64,000 nucleotides of DNA from Planctomycetota bacterium (GCA_002686945.1 NYYZ01000037.1:62001-126000); one strand, 5' to 3'. Counted from the stretch's first letter, positions 34,161 to 43,638 are shown. The notes: generated by a model not told the origin, from the letters alone. A program made the numbers and translations.

Positions 34161-35135
34161 TCAAAAAGAAGCCACACCTTCAATCGCATCGAGGACCCGA
34201 CGCTCGTCCGGCATGTAATGGTGTTCAAGAGTGTTTGGAAAGGGAGTGTCGAATCCCGTGACACGCCTGACGGGGGCTTCCATGTACTCGATTGCATTCT
34301 CAGCAATCAAGGCGCTGATTTCAGCGCCATAACCGCAAAAACGGGGAGCCTCATGTACCACCACAACGCGCCCAGTACTCCTGGCCGCATCCAGGACAGC
34401 TTCCTCGTCGAGAGGAAGCAACGTGCGCAGGTCAATCACATGCGACTCTATGCCACCTTCAGCAGCCTTGGCGGCGGCCTTCTCGCAAACCGGCACCATT
34501 GCTCCGTAGCAGAAAACCGTCACATCTGACCCTTCGCGCACAGTACGTACTGTTGACAGATCAACGCTGTAACTTCCCTCGGGTACTTCGCCCTTGACTG
34601 AGCGATAGAGGGCCTTGGGCTCCAGAAAGAGTACAGGATCGGGATCTTCAATGGCGGCTATCAAGAGTCCCTTGGCATCGTGTGGCGTGGAAGGGATCAC
34701 GACCTTCAAACCGGGAGTATGCGCAAAGTAGGCCTCGCCGGATTGGCTGTGGTACAGACCCCCTCGGATACCGCCGCCGTAGGGCGTACGAATCACCATG
34801 GGAGCTGTGTACTGACCGCCGGAGCGATAACGCAACTTGGCCGCTTCGCTGACAATCTGGTCAAAAGCGGGGAAGATGAAGTCCTGGAACTGTATCTCGC
34901 ACACAGGCAGGAGTCCGTTGACCGCCATGCCCACCGCTGCCCCAACGATGCCATCTTCGGAAAGGGGCGTGTCAAAGCAGCGTTGCTTGCCGAACTCCTG
35001 GGTCAAGCCTTCGGTGGCTAGAAAGACACCTCCTTTAGGACCCACATCTTCGCCAAAAACCACCACGCGCTCGTCCTCGCGCATTTTTGTGTGCAGCGCT
35101 TCGTTTACCGCCTGGAGCAGAGTAAGTGTTGTCAT
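34161..35135 (-). CDS. 2-oxoacid dehydrogenase E1 beta subunit
   Basis: About 324 residues from the ATG at 35135 (MTTLTLLQAVNEALHTKM), the normal length for E1beta. Landmarks are VVVFGEDVGPKGGVFLATEGL, VGAAVGMAVNGLLPVCEIQF, FIFPAFDQIVSEAAKLRYRS and GEAYFAHTPGLKVVIPSTPHDAKGLL. It pairs with an alpha subunit to form the ThDP site that decarboxylates the 2-oxo acid. It lies 41 nt downstream of the first E1alpha. Confidence 0.94.
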   Translation of the reverse strand: MTTLTLLQAVNEALHTKMREDERVVVFGEDVGPKGGVFLATEGLTQEFGKQRCFDTPLSEDGIVGAAVGMAVNGLLPVCEIQFQDFIFPAFDQIVSEAAKLRYRSGGQYTAPMVIRTPYGGGIRGGLYHSQSGEAYFAHTPGLKVVIPSTPHDAKGLLIAAIEDPDPVLFLEPKALYRSVKGEVPEGSYSVDLSTVRTVREGSDVTVFCYGAMVPVCEKAAAKAAEGGIESHVIDLRTLLPLDEEAVLDAARSTGRVVVVHEAPRFCGYGAEISALIAENAIEYMEAPVRRVTGFDTPFPNTLEHHYMPDERRVLDAIEGVASF

Positions 35136-35176
35136 GGTGTCTGTGCTTGCTTGGTGAATCGGGGGGCGTTGCGGAA

Positions 35177-36289
35177 TCAAAGTGGAAAAGCACCGCCTCC
35201 AGCGTCTGCGCCGCCTTTTCTCTCGGCCAATTCGAAGGCCTGCTCACCCTGACGGCGCAGGTGTAAGGGGAGGGTCTCGTACACATCGCTAAAGATCGTT
35301 TCTAGAGTCGGACCAGGAGTCGCCTCGGCAACCTTGGCAGCCTGGGCAACTTCATCAGCACACTCTGTCAGCAGCTTCTCCTCCAGTGTCTCGTCCCACA
35401 GACCGCTCTTGTCGAGGAAACGCTGCATGCGCAACACCGGATCTTTTTTTGCCCACTCTTCGAGTTCCTCGGCGGGCACGTATTTGGTGGGATCATCCGA
35501 AGTAGAGTGCCCACCCATGCGGTAGGTATAAGCCTCGATCAAGGTAGGACCTTCACCTCCACGCGCACGCTTTGCAGCATCGCTGACCGCCTGATTGACT
35601 GCGAGTAGATCATTGCCATCCACCGTGACGCCGGGCATGCCATAGGCCTTGGCCTTGATTGCATAGCCATCAGAGGCAGTTTGACCGCTTGCGGGCAACG
35701 AAATCGCCCACCCATTGTTCTGACACAGGAAGATCACCGGCGCCTTCCAAACACCTGCCAAATTCAAGGCACTATGGAATCCAGCGCTCGATGTGCCTCC
35801 ATCGCCGAAGCTAGCCAAGCTCACATCATCTTTGCCCAAGGCCTGAGCAGCATAGGCCGCACCCACGGCATGGGGCAAGTGCGTACCTATCGGAGAACTG
35901 ATCGAGAAGAAACGAACAGGATCGGTAAACGAAAAGTGAACTGACATCTGTCGGCCGCGGGCCGAGTCAGACGCGTTGCCGAACATGTTGTGCATCATGT
36001 CGACAGGCTTGGCACCATGGTGCAATGCCATGCCGAAGTCTCGGTAGCTTGGAAAGAGAAAGTCCGTCGCACGGAGGGCGCTTGCAGCCCCTACCTGGGT
36101 GGCCTCGACACCCTTGTTGGGGATCGAAAAACCAATCCTGCCCGAGCGCTGCAGTTTCATGCAGATGTCATCAAAGGCACGCACCATCAGCATGGTGCGA
36201 TAGCAATGGATCAACGCCTTCTCATCCAGAGCGCCGTTGAAGTCTGGAGCAGATCCATCGGCTTTGAACATGGTCAGCATTTCGGTCAT
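35177..36289 (-). CDS. 2-oxoacid dehydrogenase E1 alpha subunit (first copy)
   Basis: A 370-residue E1alpha. The ThDP-binding motif is FGDGGTSSAGFHSALNLAGV followed by CQNNGWAIS. The conserved PSYRDFGMAL and RGRQMSVHF segments precede it, and the loop YRMGGHSTSDDPTKY resembles branched-chain 2-oxoacid dehydrogenases more than acetyl-transferring pyruvate dehydrogenases, as does LFSDVYETLPLHLRRQ near the C-terminus. So the complex may act on branched-chain 2-oxo acids, though pyruvate cannot be excluded. It overlaps lipA by 4 nt. Confidence 0.93.
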   Translation of the reverse strand: MTEMLTMFKADGSAPDFNGALDEKALIHCYRTMLMVRAFDDICMKLQRSGRIGFSIPNKGVEATQVGAASALRATDFLFPSYRDFGMALHHGAKPVDMMHNMFGNASDSARGRQMSVHFSFTDPVRFFSISSPIGTHLPHAVGAAYAAQALGKDDVSLASFGDGGTSSAGFHSALNLAGVWKAPVIFLCQNNGWAISLPASGQTASDGYAIKAKAYGMPGVTVDGNDLLAVNQAVSDAAKRARGGEGPTLIEAYTYRMGGHSTSDDPTKYVPAEELEEWAKKDPVLRMQRFLDKSGLWDETLEEKLLTECADEVAQAAKVAEATPGPTLETIFSDVYETLPLHLRRQGEQAFELAERKGGADAGGGAFPL

Positions 36290-37218
36290 ATTGAATGTTC
36301 CTCCTTACGCCGCTCGCGCACAAGGTAAGCGGCTTGGAGTTCGCCCGCCTTGTAACTGGAGCGCACCAAGGGCCCAGAAGCAACTTGACGGAATCCCATT
36401 GCCCTTCCCAGGCGATCGTAGGCGTCAAAGCGTTCGGGTGTGACATACTCACGCACCGGAGCATGTTGAGGTGAGGGACGCAGATACTGGCCCAGGGTCA
36501 GAAAGTCCACCTCTGCGGCCCGGAGGAGCCCCATGGCCTCCTCCACCTCAGCCTCGCTTTCGCCCAATCCGAGCATCAATGAAGACTTGGTGAATACACG
36601 CGATGAGAGCACGCGAGCCTCACGCAAGGTATTCAATGACCTCTCAAAGGAGCAGCGAGGATCCCGGATGCGGCGCTGCAAGCGCGGCACCACCTCCACA
36701 TTGTGTGCCAGCACATCGGGCTCCGATTGCATCAAGGTCTTGAGCATGGAACCGGTGTAGTCGGGAATCAGGGTCTCTACAATCGTTTGCGCCGAATGAC
36801 TACGGATCGAACGAACGCAGTTGGCGTAGTGCCCTGCCCCACCATCCTCCAGGTCGTCCCGATCCACGCTGGTAATGACCACATAGTCAAGATCAAGGGC
36901 TGCCACAGCGCGCCCCACATGCTCGGGCTCAGCTGGGTCCGGAGCCGCAGCACGTTCAACTGTCTTGACCGCGCAAAATCGGCACCTCCGAGTGCACTCG
37001 TCCCCCAAAACCATCAGCGTCATGGTTGCCCGCTCGCCCTTCCAGCACTCACCGATGTTTGGGCAGTGGGCCTCCTCACAAACCGTATTGAGCTTGAGTT
37101 CACGGGTCAGCCGACGCAAGCGCGTATAGCCCTCACCCCCCGGCAGAGGCACCTTGAGCCAACCGGGTTTGCGGCCGCTCAGAGCGGTCGGATCGATAGG
37201 AGGGATCTTGAGGTCCAT
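36286..37218 (-). CDS. lipA: Lipoyl synthase LipA
   Basis: A 310-residue radical-SAM enzyme; start ATG at 37218 (MDLKIPPIDPTALSGRKPGW). The auxiliary [4Fe-4S] cluster cysteines are C47, C52 and C58 (CEEAHCPNIGEC), and the SAM-cluster cysteines are C75, C79 and C82 (ECTRRCRFC). The C-terminal RSSYKAGE contains the serine that completes the auxiliary cluster. It inserts two sulfurs into octanoyl-lysine on lipoyl domains. It is the first gene of the operon and overlaps E1alpha by 4 nt. The 118 nt between this start and the multiheme gene's stop must hold the operon promoter. Confidence 0.97.
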   Translation of the reverse strand: MDLKIPPIDPTALSGRKPGWLKVPLPGGEGYTRLRRLTRELKLNTVCEEAHCPNIGECWKGERATMTLMVLGDECTRRCRFCAVKTVERAAAPDPAEPEHVGRAVAALDLDYVVITSVDRDDLEDGGAGHYANCVRSIRSHSAQTIVETLIPDYTGSMLKTLMQSEPDVLAHNVEVVPRLQRRIRDPRCSFERSLNTLREARVLSSRVFTKSSLMLGLGESEAEVEEAMGLLRAAEVDFLTLGQYLRPSPQHAPVREYVTPERFDAYDRLGRAMGFRQVASGPLVRSSYKAGELQAAYLVRERRKEEHSI

Positions 37219-37336
37219 GGGGCAGCCGCGGAGGTTATCACAGGCGCGATCCCAGGCCCCAAAAGGGGTGACAATTCTCTGGGCCAGATGGCAAAAATGC
37301 CTCACAAATGGGGCTCAATTGCGACCAATGGCGGGC

Positions 37337-40300
37337 CTAGCGTTTAGGGCGTCGCTGACGCAGAACAGGACGGGCGAAGGCTGGCAGCTCGTGCTCCTCA
37401 ACCTCTCCGCTGCCATCCAAATCCCAGCGCTCCAAAAAGCTGTCAGACAGGGAGTCGAGATTGCCGCCCCTGGCGATTGCTTCCAGGCGCATCCACTCAT
37501 TGCTCTCAAGCAGGCCCGAGTAGTCCTGATCGGCAAGCTCCAACAGATCCTCTCGGTCACGCAACTCACGCTGCGAGAGATCCGTATCCCCATTCTTGTC
37601 GAAAGCCGCCAAGGCGCCATCCTCCAGAAGGGGCGGCAGGGGAACAGCCAGATTCCTGCGCACGGGCCACTCGGATGGCAGAGGCAAGACCACATTTCCA
37701 CGTCCCCGATCCTTGCGCAGGGTTGGCAGCTGCACTCCTCCATCTGAGTCCCGATCGAGTGCCATCCATTCAGGGTCGAGAATCTTGAACTCCCGAATTG
37801 CAATGGTGCCGCCCTTGTTCAGGTCGCGCTTGCTGAAGTCCTCAAGAGCACCTTCGTCCCCGTAACGAATCTGCCGGGCGCGACCCGGGTGCCGCGAAAG
37901 CTCGCCACGGTTCAGGCGGTCATCACCGTTCAAGTCCAATGCCGCAAAGAGTGCATGTGACATCTCCCCGCGATCAAGGCGGCCGTCTCGGTTTCGATCA
38001 TGAACACGGCCATCATGACCGTCGAGCAAGCGCGCAAGATCACCGTCGGGATCCGTACGCTCCTCGCCAAAGACAACCTGCTCTGGCTCAGCCGCCGCGG
38101 TCCTTGGCTTCTCGAACAGTTGCCCCACAAGCGCGGCTTCTGCCAGGGTTACGCGACCATCCCCATTACGATCGAGAACACTCCCAGCCTTGGCGAGTTC
38201 GGCTCCGGTTAGAAGGCCATCGCGACTCTCGTCGTACCGAATGAAAAACAAACGTGCGCTGTGGCCGGGAATCGCCAAGGGAGGTTCGTCTTTCTTGATC
38301 GTTCCCAACAACTCGCCCGGTACATCGAGAATATTCGCTACTTCCCTCGGCAACAACCAACGGGAACCCTCGTGACTCACATCCTTGAGACGGCGACCGG
38401 AAGGATCAATCATGGCGTCGAGGGGGAACTCCTCCACCGCTATGGCGTAGGCGTTACGGATGCTCATCAACACCCCACCGGACTCCAGGCTCTCCGAATT
38501 GGTCAGGTCCACCAGACTGACACCCTCATCACCGGCCACCAGGGCCAGGGGCTGCAGGAAGGGCTGGTTGTAGATCGAAAGGTGCACCAGCGACTCGGAG
38601 GAGCCTTCAACTCGAAGAGAATCAATCACGCGCGGGCGCTTAGGATTGGCCACGTCAATCGCCCGCACGGAAGAAACCTGATCCCCATTGCCCTGGGTGC
38701 GCTCCTCCAGCAGGTAGACATAATCGGTCTCCGCTGTTCGCCTGCCACCCAAGGGCGGCGCTGGATCAACCTTGGAGCGCAGGGCAAGGCCCCGATAGAG
38801 GGTCCCAGGCCGCCGACTCGCACGCGTTCGGCGACTGGGGTTGGGATAGACCACTTTTGGATAGCTGGGCTCGGTTACATCGATCAGGATCAAGCCCGCA
38901 TTCTCGTCCACTACAGCGCATAAATTGCGCGCATCAGTGCGATAGGGGGCCGTCACATCCCCGTACAAAACCGCAGGCCGACTGTACTGAAACACCAAAT
39001 CCAGATCGATAGCCGCCATGGTCTCGTTTGCGCCCACTGCCCAACCAAGGCCGCTGATCAAACGCGGTCGAATCGGATCGCGGATATCGACAATTGCCAG
39101 ACCACCAGTCCCATCCGCCAGATAAGCGTAAGGCCAACGGACCTCAACCTCTTGTGCATCGAAGAGCGGCAACTGACCCACAACCTTGGGGCTGGCAGGA
39201 GCACTCACATCCACTACGCGCAGGCCCCCAATGCCATCTGCGATGAACAGATGGTCCCCGGCCTTGGCCATGCCCCGAGGAGAAATCGTCTCAATAAACG
39301 CCAGCCGGTTGATGGCGCGTGGATCTGCCACATCAAATACATGAATTCCACGTCCACCTTCGCTGGCATAGAGGATCTTGCCGTAGCCCTGCAAGGGATC
39401 GCAGTCCAACTCCAGGTCCACCACATCCGGCAGGACAAACTTGCCCAGGGGAATTGAGCCAGCCATGTTCTGTCGATTGAGTGCCACCGCCTCGATTCCC
39501 CGCCGGTCCGCCACAAAAGCGATCTGGCGGCCCAGGCGGAAGTTCGAAGTACCCAGACCCCAGGTACCGCCCGAACGGTGACACTCCACGCATTCGCGGG
39601 CCGTGGGGCGGGTGGTGTGCATCTGGTGGTGGATCATGGTCATCCCCGACAAACCCGCAGCGGTTTCAGGCATGGCCTGGTCCAGAATACGGGTCCCGTC
39701 CTCAGCATCCACCGTGCCCATAGTGGAGAAGCCGGTCAGGTAGGGCGCGATACGGCCCTTCTCGTTGAGTCCTGCGTAGAAGGACTTCCAACTCGTGAAT
39801 ACTTTTTCCTGGGTGGTCACGCGGCCCTTGGTGCGCCGCCCGGTGATCAGGTCCATTTGCGTCAGGCTCTCATTGCGATAGAAATGAAAGCCCAGAAAGT
39901 TCACATTCCACCCCGCATGACAGGCGTAGCACTCAAGACTTCCGTGATTGCTGTTCATGGCAGCAACTGCAGCGGGAATGTGATCGGGATGGTCCGGATC
40001 GAGCACATCCATGACCTCTTTGATTCGATGGGTCTTGCCCGTGACTTTGCTCTTCAGAAACAGTTGACTTCCGTCTCGCCAAACATGGTCGAGCGCCTCA
40101 CCGCGAGCGGTGGTCATGGTAGCGCGAGCATCGAACGTACCGTGACAGGATTCGCAGGAGATCGCCACCGCATGCTCCATGCTCCCGTGCAGGGCACCGT
40201 CCCCCATCACATCCCCGCGCCCATGACAATCCACGCAGTGCATGCCAAACTCATGATGCACATCCGGCGGCGTCAAGAGATTGTCGTTCACATAGAAGGT

Positions 40301-41314
40301 ACGATTCAGTCGTACATTCGTTGTGCCTTCGATGTCCGGGCCCCCCGCGCTGTTGGGAGGCAATTGGGACAGCCCTCGAAAGTGGAGCCCGATGGATGCA
40401 TCCCCATAGTGACAACTGACACATGTCTGGGTGCTGGGCGCAGACGTCATTACATGCCGACGAGGATGACCCGGTTCTGTCTTGGAAATCGAACGATCCG
40501 CCGTGTCAGACAAACCGGTTGAGGCGTAGGGCACATGACAGGCAGCACAACCTTCACCACGATAATCCCCATCGAAACCCGTTCGGCCCCGCAAACCCCG
40601 GCCCGGCGACCACAAATGGCACTGCATGCACTCCTTGCGAATCAGATCAGGGAAGTGGCTGGACAGGCGCGTCTCATCGTCCGCGGTAGAGAAGGCGGGC
40701 GGCTGAATCAGACGGTCCACATCACCTTCATCGGTCAAGTGCCCGGGCACGGGAAAGACGCCGAAGAGCGAGCCCTTCTTCGGGACCTGGCCGATCTCGT
40801 AGAAGCCATCTGACAGGTGCCCGGCAGTAGTGCCGTGCAATGAAAGGAACAGGTCCTTACAGGCCTCCTCATGGCAGGTGCCACAGGTCACATCAATCAC
40901 CCGCAGGTCAGCGGGGTTCTTGAAGCGCCGCCAGGCCAGATCCTTGGCTAGGGGGGCCACGCGCTCGTCCGTGTCCCTGTTGGAAATGTTGGGTACATGG
41001 GCCTTGACCTTGTTGTGGGTGGTGGGATCTCCCCCGTGACACTCCACGCATGAGAGAGCAAGCCAAGGGTGCATGTCCTCTACGCCTTGATGACAATGCA
41101 AGCAACCATCCGAACCCTCACCTCCCGCTGCCGGCTGGGTGGGCACCGGGTGAGGTTCGATGTCCATTTGAATGACCCCATCTGAATCCTGGAAAGTCGA
41201 ACCCGCAGGAACTCCCTCCACCAAGAAGGGCAGTGCAAGCGCCATGGGCAAAATGGGCCACCATCCCCAGCGTGACCGTACGCGGAAAGGCTTGAGAGAC
41301 TGGTCAGAGTCCAC
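37337..41314 (-). CDS. Giant ten-heme cytochrome c / LVIVD-propeller / EF-hand fusion protein
   Basis: A 1325-residue exported protein in three parts. An N-terminal hydrophobic segment (WGWWPILPMALALPFLVEGV, residues 17-36) acts as signal or anchor. Residues 71-580 hold ten C-x-x-C-H motifs (CLHCH, CVECH, CGTCH, CMQCH, CAACH, CVSCH, CVDCH, CESCH, CYACH, CVECH), so ten c-type hemes. Residues about 595-960 contain repeated blade-like units (GIHVFDVADP, GLRVVDVSAP, GLAIVDIRDP, GLILIDVTEP, SVRAIDVANP, GVSLVDLTNS), an LVIVD-type beta-propeller. Residues 1027-1312 have about nine EF-hand-like loops (for example DRNGDGRVTLAE, DLNGDDRLNRGE, DLDGSGEVEEHE), some degenerate. It is the last gene of a three-gene operon after DUF1549-like and DUF1501 genes, 4 nt behind the latter. 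An extracytoplasmic electron-transfer or redox-enzyme role is inferred; no substrate motif is seen. Confidence 0.92.
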   Translation of the reverse strand: MDSDQSLKPFRVRSRWGWWPILPMALALPFLVEGVPAGSTFQDSDGVIQMDIEPHPVPTQPAAGGEGSDGCLHCHQGVEDMHPWLALSCVECHGGDPTTHNKVKAHVPNISNRDTDERVAPLAKDLAWRRFKNPADLRVIDVTCGTCHEEACKDLFLSLHGTTAGHLSDGFYEIGQVPKKGSLFGVFPVPGHLTDEGDVDRLIQPPAFSTADDETRLSSHFPDLIRKECMQCHLWSPGRGLRGRTGFDGDYRGEGCAACHVPYASTGLSDTADRSISKTEPGHPRRHVMTSAPSTQTCVSCHYGDASIGLHFRGLSQLPPNSAGGPDIEGTTNVRLNRTFYVNDNLLTPPDVHHEFGMHCVDCHGRGDVMGDGALHGSMEHAVAISCESCHGTFDARATMTTARGEALDHVWRDGSQLFLKSKVTGKTHRIKEVMDVLDPDHPDHIPAAVAAMNSNHGSLECYACHAGWNVNFLGFHFYRNESLTQMDLITGRRTKGRVTTQEKVFTSWKSFYAGLNEKGRIAPYLTGFSTMGTVDAEDGTRILDQAMPETAAGLSGMTMIHHQMHTTRPTARECVECHRSGGTWGLGTSNFRLGRQIAFVADRRGIEAVALNRQNMAGSIPLGKFVLPDVVDLELDCDPLQGYGKILYASEGGRGIHVFDVADPRAINRLAFIETISPRGMAKAGDHLFIADGIGGLRVVDVSAPASPKVVGQLPLFDAQEVEVRWPYAYLADGTGGLAIVDIRDPIRPRLISGLGWAVGANETMAAIDLDLVFQYSRPAVLYGDVTAPYRTDARNLCAVVDENAGLILIDVTEPSYPKVVYPNPSRRTRASRRPGTLYRGLALRSKVDPAPPLGGRRTAETDYVYLLEERTQGNGDQVSSVRAIDVANPKRPRVIDSLRVEGSSESLVHLSIYNQPFLQPLALVAGDEGVSLVDLTNSESLESGGVLMSIRNAYAIAVEEFPLDAMIDPSGRRLKDVSHEGSRWLLPREVANILDVPGELLGTIKKDEPPLAIPGHSARLFFIRYDESRDGLLTGAELAKAGSVLDRNGDGRVTLAEAALVGQLFEKPRTAAAEPEQVVFGEERTDPDGDLARLLDGHDGRVHDRNRDGRLDRGEMSHALFAALDLNGDDRLNRGELSRHPGRARQIRYGDEGALEDFSKRDLNKGGTIAIREFKILDPEWMALDRDSDGGVQLPTLRKDRGRGNVVLPLPSEWPVRRNLAVPLPPLLEDGALAAFDKNGDTDLSQRELRDREDLLELADQDYSGLLESNEWMRLEAIARGGNLDSLSDSFLERWDLDGSGEVEEHELPAFARPVLRQRRPKR

Positions 41315-41318
41315 GCGA

Positions 41319-42467
41319 TCAGGAATAGAGGCCAGTCAATCGGCCACCACGGGCGAGGGGGGCAGTGGTTCCAAACAACTCGCAGACCGTGCCCACCACA
41401 TCAGTAGTGCGCTGCTCGGAATCAATCTCCACGCCACGCTTGAAGTCAGGACCCCAAGCAAGGCAAGTCACCCGGCGCAGGTCCGGCGATCCATCACCAT
41501 GATCCAAACCGCGTCGTGAATTCAGGTCCCGATCACGTCCGAACTCCGGCATCACAATCACAGCAGTGGACTCAGCTAGCTCCTCGTCCTCGCGAATCGC
41601 CGTGACCAGTTCGCCGATGGCCGCGTCGTTCTGGCGCACCACCTCTGAGTAAGCGTTGTAGGACCCGTGAGCCACATCAGCGTTCTGCAACACTACACCC
41701 ACCACCTTGGGTCGGAAGAGGGACAGGAGATTGCGCGCCAAGCGCAAGGCCTTGCGATCTCCAGCAGCCGTTCCCGTGATATCGGAAGTGCCCTGAGTCA
41801 GTTCCTTCAGGATGTACTCCTCCACCCGCGCAAGACGCTCGGCCTCGCGCACCGCATCAGGTCCACCGCCTACGCCCTTGCGAAGTTGATCAAGCAAGGC
41901 CTTTTCCCCTTCGCCCATGGATTCCGGCATACCCCAGGTATCGAGCAGTTGCTTGAACTCCGTATTGAAAATCCCCTCACCATCCAAGATGTTCGCACCG
42001 TACTTTGGGCCGTATTCAGGGTGCAGAGAATATGAGTAATTCACCTGCTGTGCGCCGCCGGTTGTCGTGACCCAAATGTCTTCCTTGGGCATGGCGAGTC
42101 CCTTGCGCAGGTACTCAAAGAGGGTTGGCTCCTGACCTCGTGCGTTCTCACGAATGCCCCGTGGCTCGCTGACGCCGGTGAATATCGACATGGTCGCGCC
42201 GAAGTGGCCAAGGTTGGCCGTGGCCACATTGGTGTAGAGCACACCCTCATCCGCCAGTTGGCGCATGTTTGGAATGTTGTCCGGTGTGCCAAATGTCTCG
42301 CGTGTACGTACACCGCCTGCAAAGGCAACCAACACCACACGCTTCGTCTTGCGGCCCTTCTGCAGGGGCAAGGAGAAACTGCTGGCCAGCCCTGGTGAGA
42401 GTGCTCCCGCAGCACCCAATGCGGCGCCTCGTATCAAGGAACGGCGATCAAAGTTGAATTGTTCCAT
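41319..42467 (-). CDS. DUF1501 family protein, Tat-exported
   Basis: A 382-residue protein with a twin-arginine signal (FDRRSLIRGAALGAAGALS). It belongs to the DUF1501 group of the alkaline-phosphatase-like superfamily: RVVLVAFAGGVRTRETFGTPDNIP takes the place of the N-terminal metal-site strand. Later come SIFTGVSEPRG, LFRPKVVGVVLQNADVAHGSYNAYSEVVR and VIVMPEFGRDRDLNSRRGLDHGDG, whose E-F-G-R-D and D-H-G-D-G are the family's usual C-terminal metal-type motifs. Typical DUF1501 proteins pair with DUF1549/DUF1553 or DUF1800 proteins in planctomycetes; the upstream gene, 40 nt away, is such a partner. The biochemical role is unproven for the family. Confidence 0.9.
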   Translation of the reverse strand: MEQFNFDRRSLIRGAALGAAGALSPGLASSFSLPLQKGRKTKRVVLVAFAGGVRTRETFGTPDNIPNMRQLADEGVLYTNVATANLGHFGATMSIFTGVSEPRGIRENARGQEPTLFEYLRKGLAMPKEDIWVTTTGGAQQVNYSYSLHPEYGPKYGANILDGEGIFNTEFKQLLDTWGMPESMGEGEKALLDQLRKGVGGGPDAVREAERLARVEEYILKELTQGTSDITGTAAGDRKALRLARNLLSLFRPKVVGVVLQNADVAHGSYNAYSEVVRQNDAAIGELVTAIREDEELAESTAVIVMPEFGRDRDLNSRRGLDHGDGSPDLRRVTCLAWGPDFKRGVEIDSEQRTTDVVGTVCELFGTTAPLARGGRLTGLYS

Positions 42468-42507
42468 TGTGGATGTGCCTCCGCAGGGCTGCTGGTGAAT
42501 TCAGGGC

Positions 42508-43638
42508 CTAATAGCTCTGATATTCGGGATGGGACAGTAGAGCGTACAGGATTGTCACTGGACGACAGTCCGGTTGATGAAAGATGCCAACAAAAACCCT
42601 CAGTTCCTCCCCTGTGGCCTCACGGCCGAGAAGACGCTGGAACTTATCTCCGATCCAACGTGTGGGGTCTGTAATTGTGTCCTTCTCAGGAATCTTGGCG
42701 CGCCCGGAATCCAGCAGCAGACGCACCACTACCGAGCGCAGGGGACGCGGGTCAGCCAGAGCATCAAGGGCTGTGCGCATGGGATCAAGCTCCTCCTCCG
42801 CAGGCAAGCGGTCGAGCAGATCCACGAAGAGGCCGTTCAGGAACAGGGAGTTGGATTTCGGCTCAAGCCTCTCGAGCCGCTGATTGTATTCCTCAGAAAG
42901 CAACCAGTCCCTGGCCGTGGCCAGGTACTTCCAAGGATCCCGATGCAGGCGACGGGCTTGATTGGCGAGTGCCTTCTTGTCCCCCGAGGCGTGCACCAGG
43001 CGCTGGTACTCGCGCGCCAAGAAGTGCTTAGAAGCCTTGGAGTGGTTGACGCATACCTCGATCACTTCGGCTTGATTGTTGACGATGGTGCCGAGAAAGT
43101 TGCCCTTGCCCCCATCATAGGCGCGCTTGCCGCTCTCCAGATCCCGCCGATTCTTCTGAACCACCAGGCCACAGAACTGCTCCATGACAACAGTGACAAA
43201 GGTATCTGAGCCAGGGTTGCGCTGGTCAAAGCTCGATGTCAGAGCAATGCGGTGCAAAGCGGTTCGGTAGTCCATGCGACCCCCCGCCAGCTTGTCAGGA
43301 ATTTCCCTCGTAGCACGCGCTATGGGCTGAAAGTTGTCCACCAGCAGGAAGTAGTAGAGCTGCTCGCTCCACCAGTGCCCCCAGAACTCCTCGCTCCCCA
43401 ACAGGGCATCCAACAGCTTGTCCCTGCCCAAGCCAAGCCACCGCTCGTATTCGCTCTCATAGGGCGGCCGCCCGACCAGATCCATGAAGGTCGTGCGCAG
43501 GGATCCGTGAGCCAAGGCCCGGGCGGGCCTGGCCTTCGTGCTTGGATCTTGGGCTGGCCCTGAATCTTGGGATGAAGACTGCTGAGCCCTACTCACTGCT
43601 ACATGAAATGGCTCGGCGTGCACCCTGGGGTTCTCCAT
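42508..43638 (-). CDS. DUF1549/DUF1800-like protein, partner of the DUF1501 gene
   Basis: A 376-residue helical protein. The segment LRTTFMDLVGRPPYESEYERWLGLGRDKLLDALLGSEEFWGHWW resembles the repeated unit of DUF1549/DUF1553 and DUF1800 proteins (a D-L-x-G-R-x-P followed by L-L-x-S-x-E-F). It recurs later as LFLNGLFVDLLDRLPAEEEL and WIGDKFQRLLGREATGEELRVFVG, so two or three such units are present. The protein ends ILYALLSHPEYQSY, a typical family ending. No clear signal peptide is visible from this start, which is odd because its partners are exported; the N-terminal ~45 residues are low-complexity and the true start may differ. The operon order DUF1549-like, DUF1501, multiheme cytochrome suggests they act together (inference). 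Confidence 0.7.
   Translation of the reverse strand: MENPRVHAEPFHVAVSRAQQSSSQDSGPAQDPSTKARPARALAHGSLRTTFMDLVGRPPYESEYERWLGLGRDKLLDALLGSEEFWGHWWSEQLYYFLLVDNFQPIARATREIPDKLAGGRMDYRTALHRIALTSSFDQRNPGSDTFVTVVMEQFCGLVVQKNRRDLESGKRAYDGGKGNFLGTIVNNQAEVIEVCVNHSKASKHFLAREYQRLVHASGDKKALANQARRLHRDPWKYLATARDWLLSEEYNQRLERLEPKSNSLFLNGLFVDLLDRLPAEEELDPMRTALDALADPRPLRSVVVRLLLDSGRAKIPEKDTITDPTRWIGDKFQRLLGREATGEELRVFVGIFHQPDCRPVTILYALLSHPEYQSY

Noticed and set aside
39578-40522. Plus-strand 314-codon frame opposite the multiheme gene
   Set aside because: The minus strand has ten heme motifs and propeller repeats in a single frame; the plus frame has no domain.
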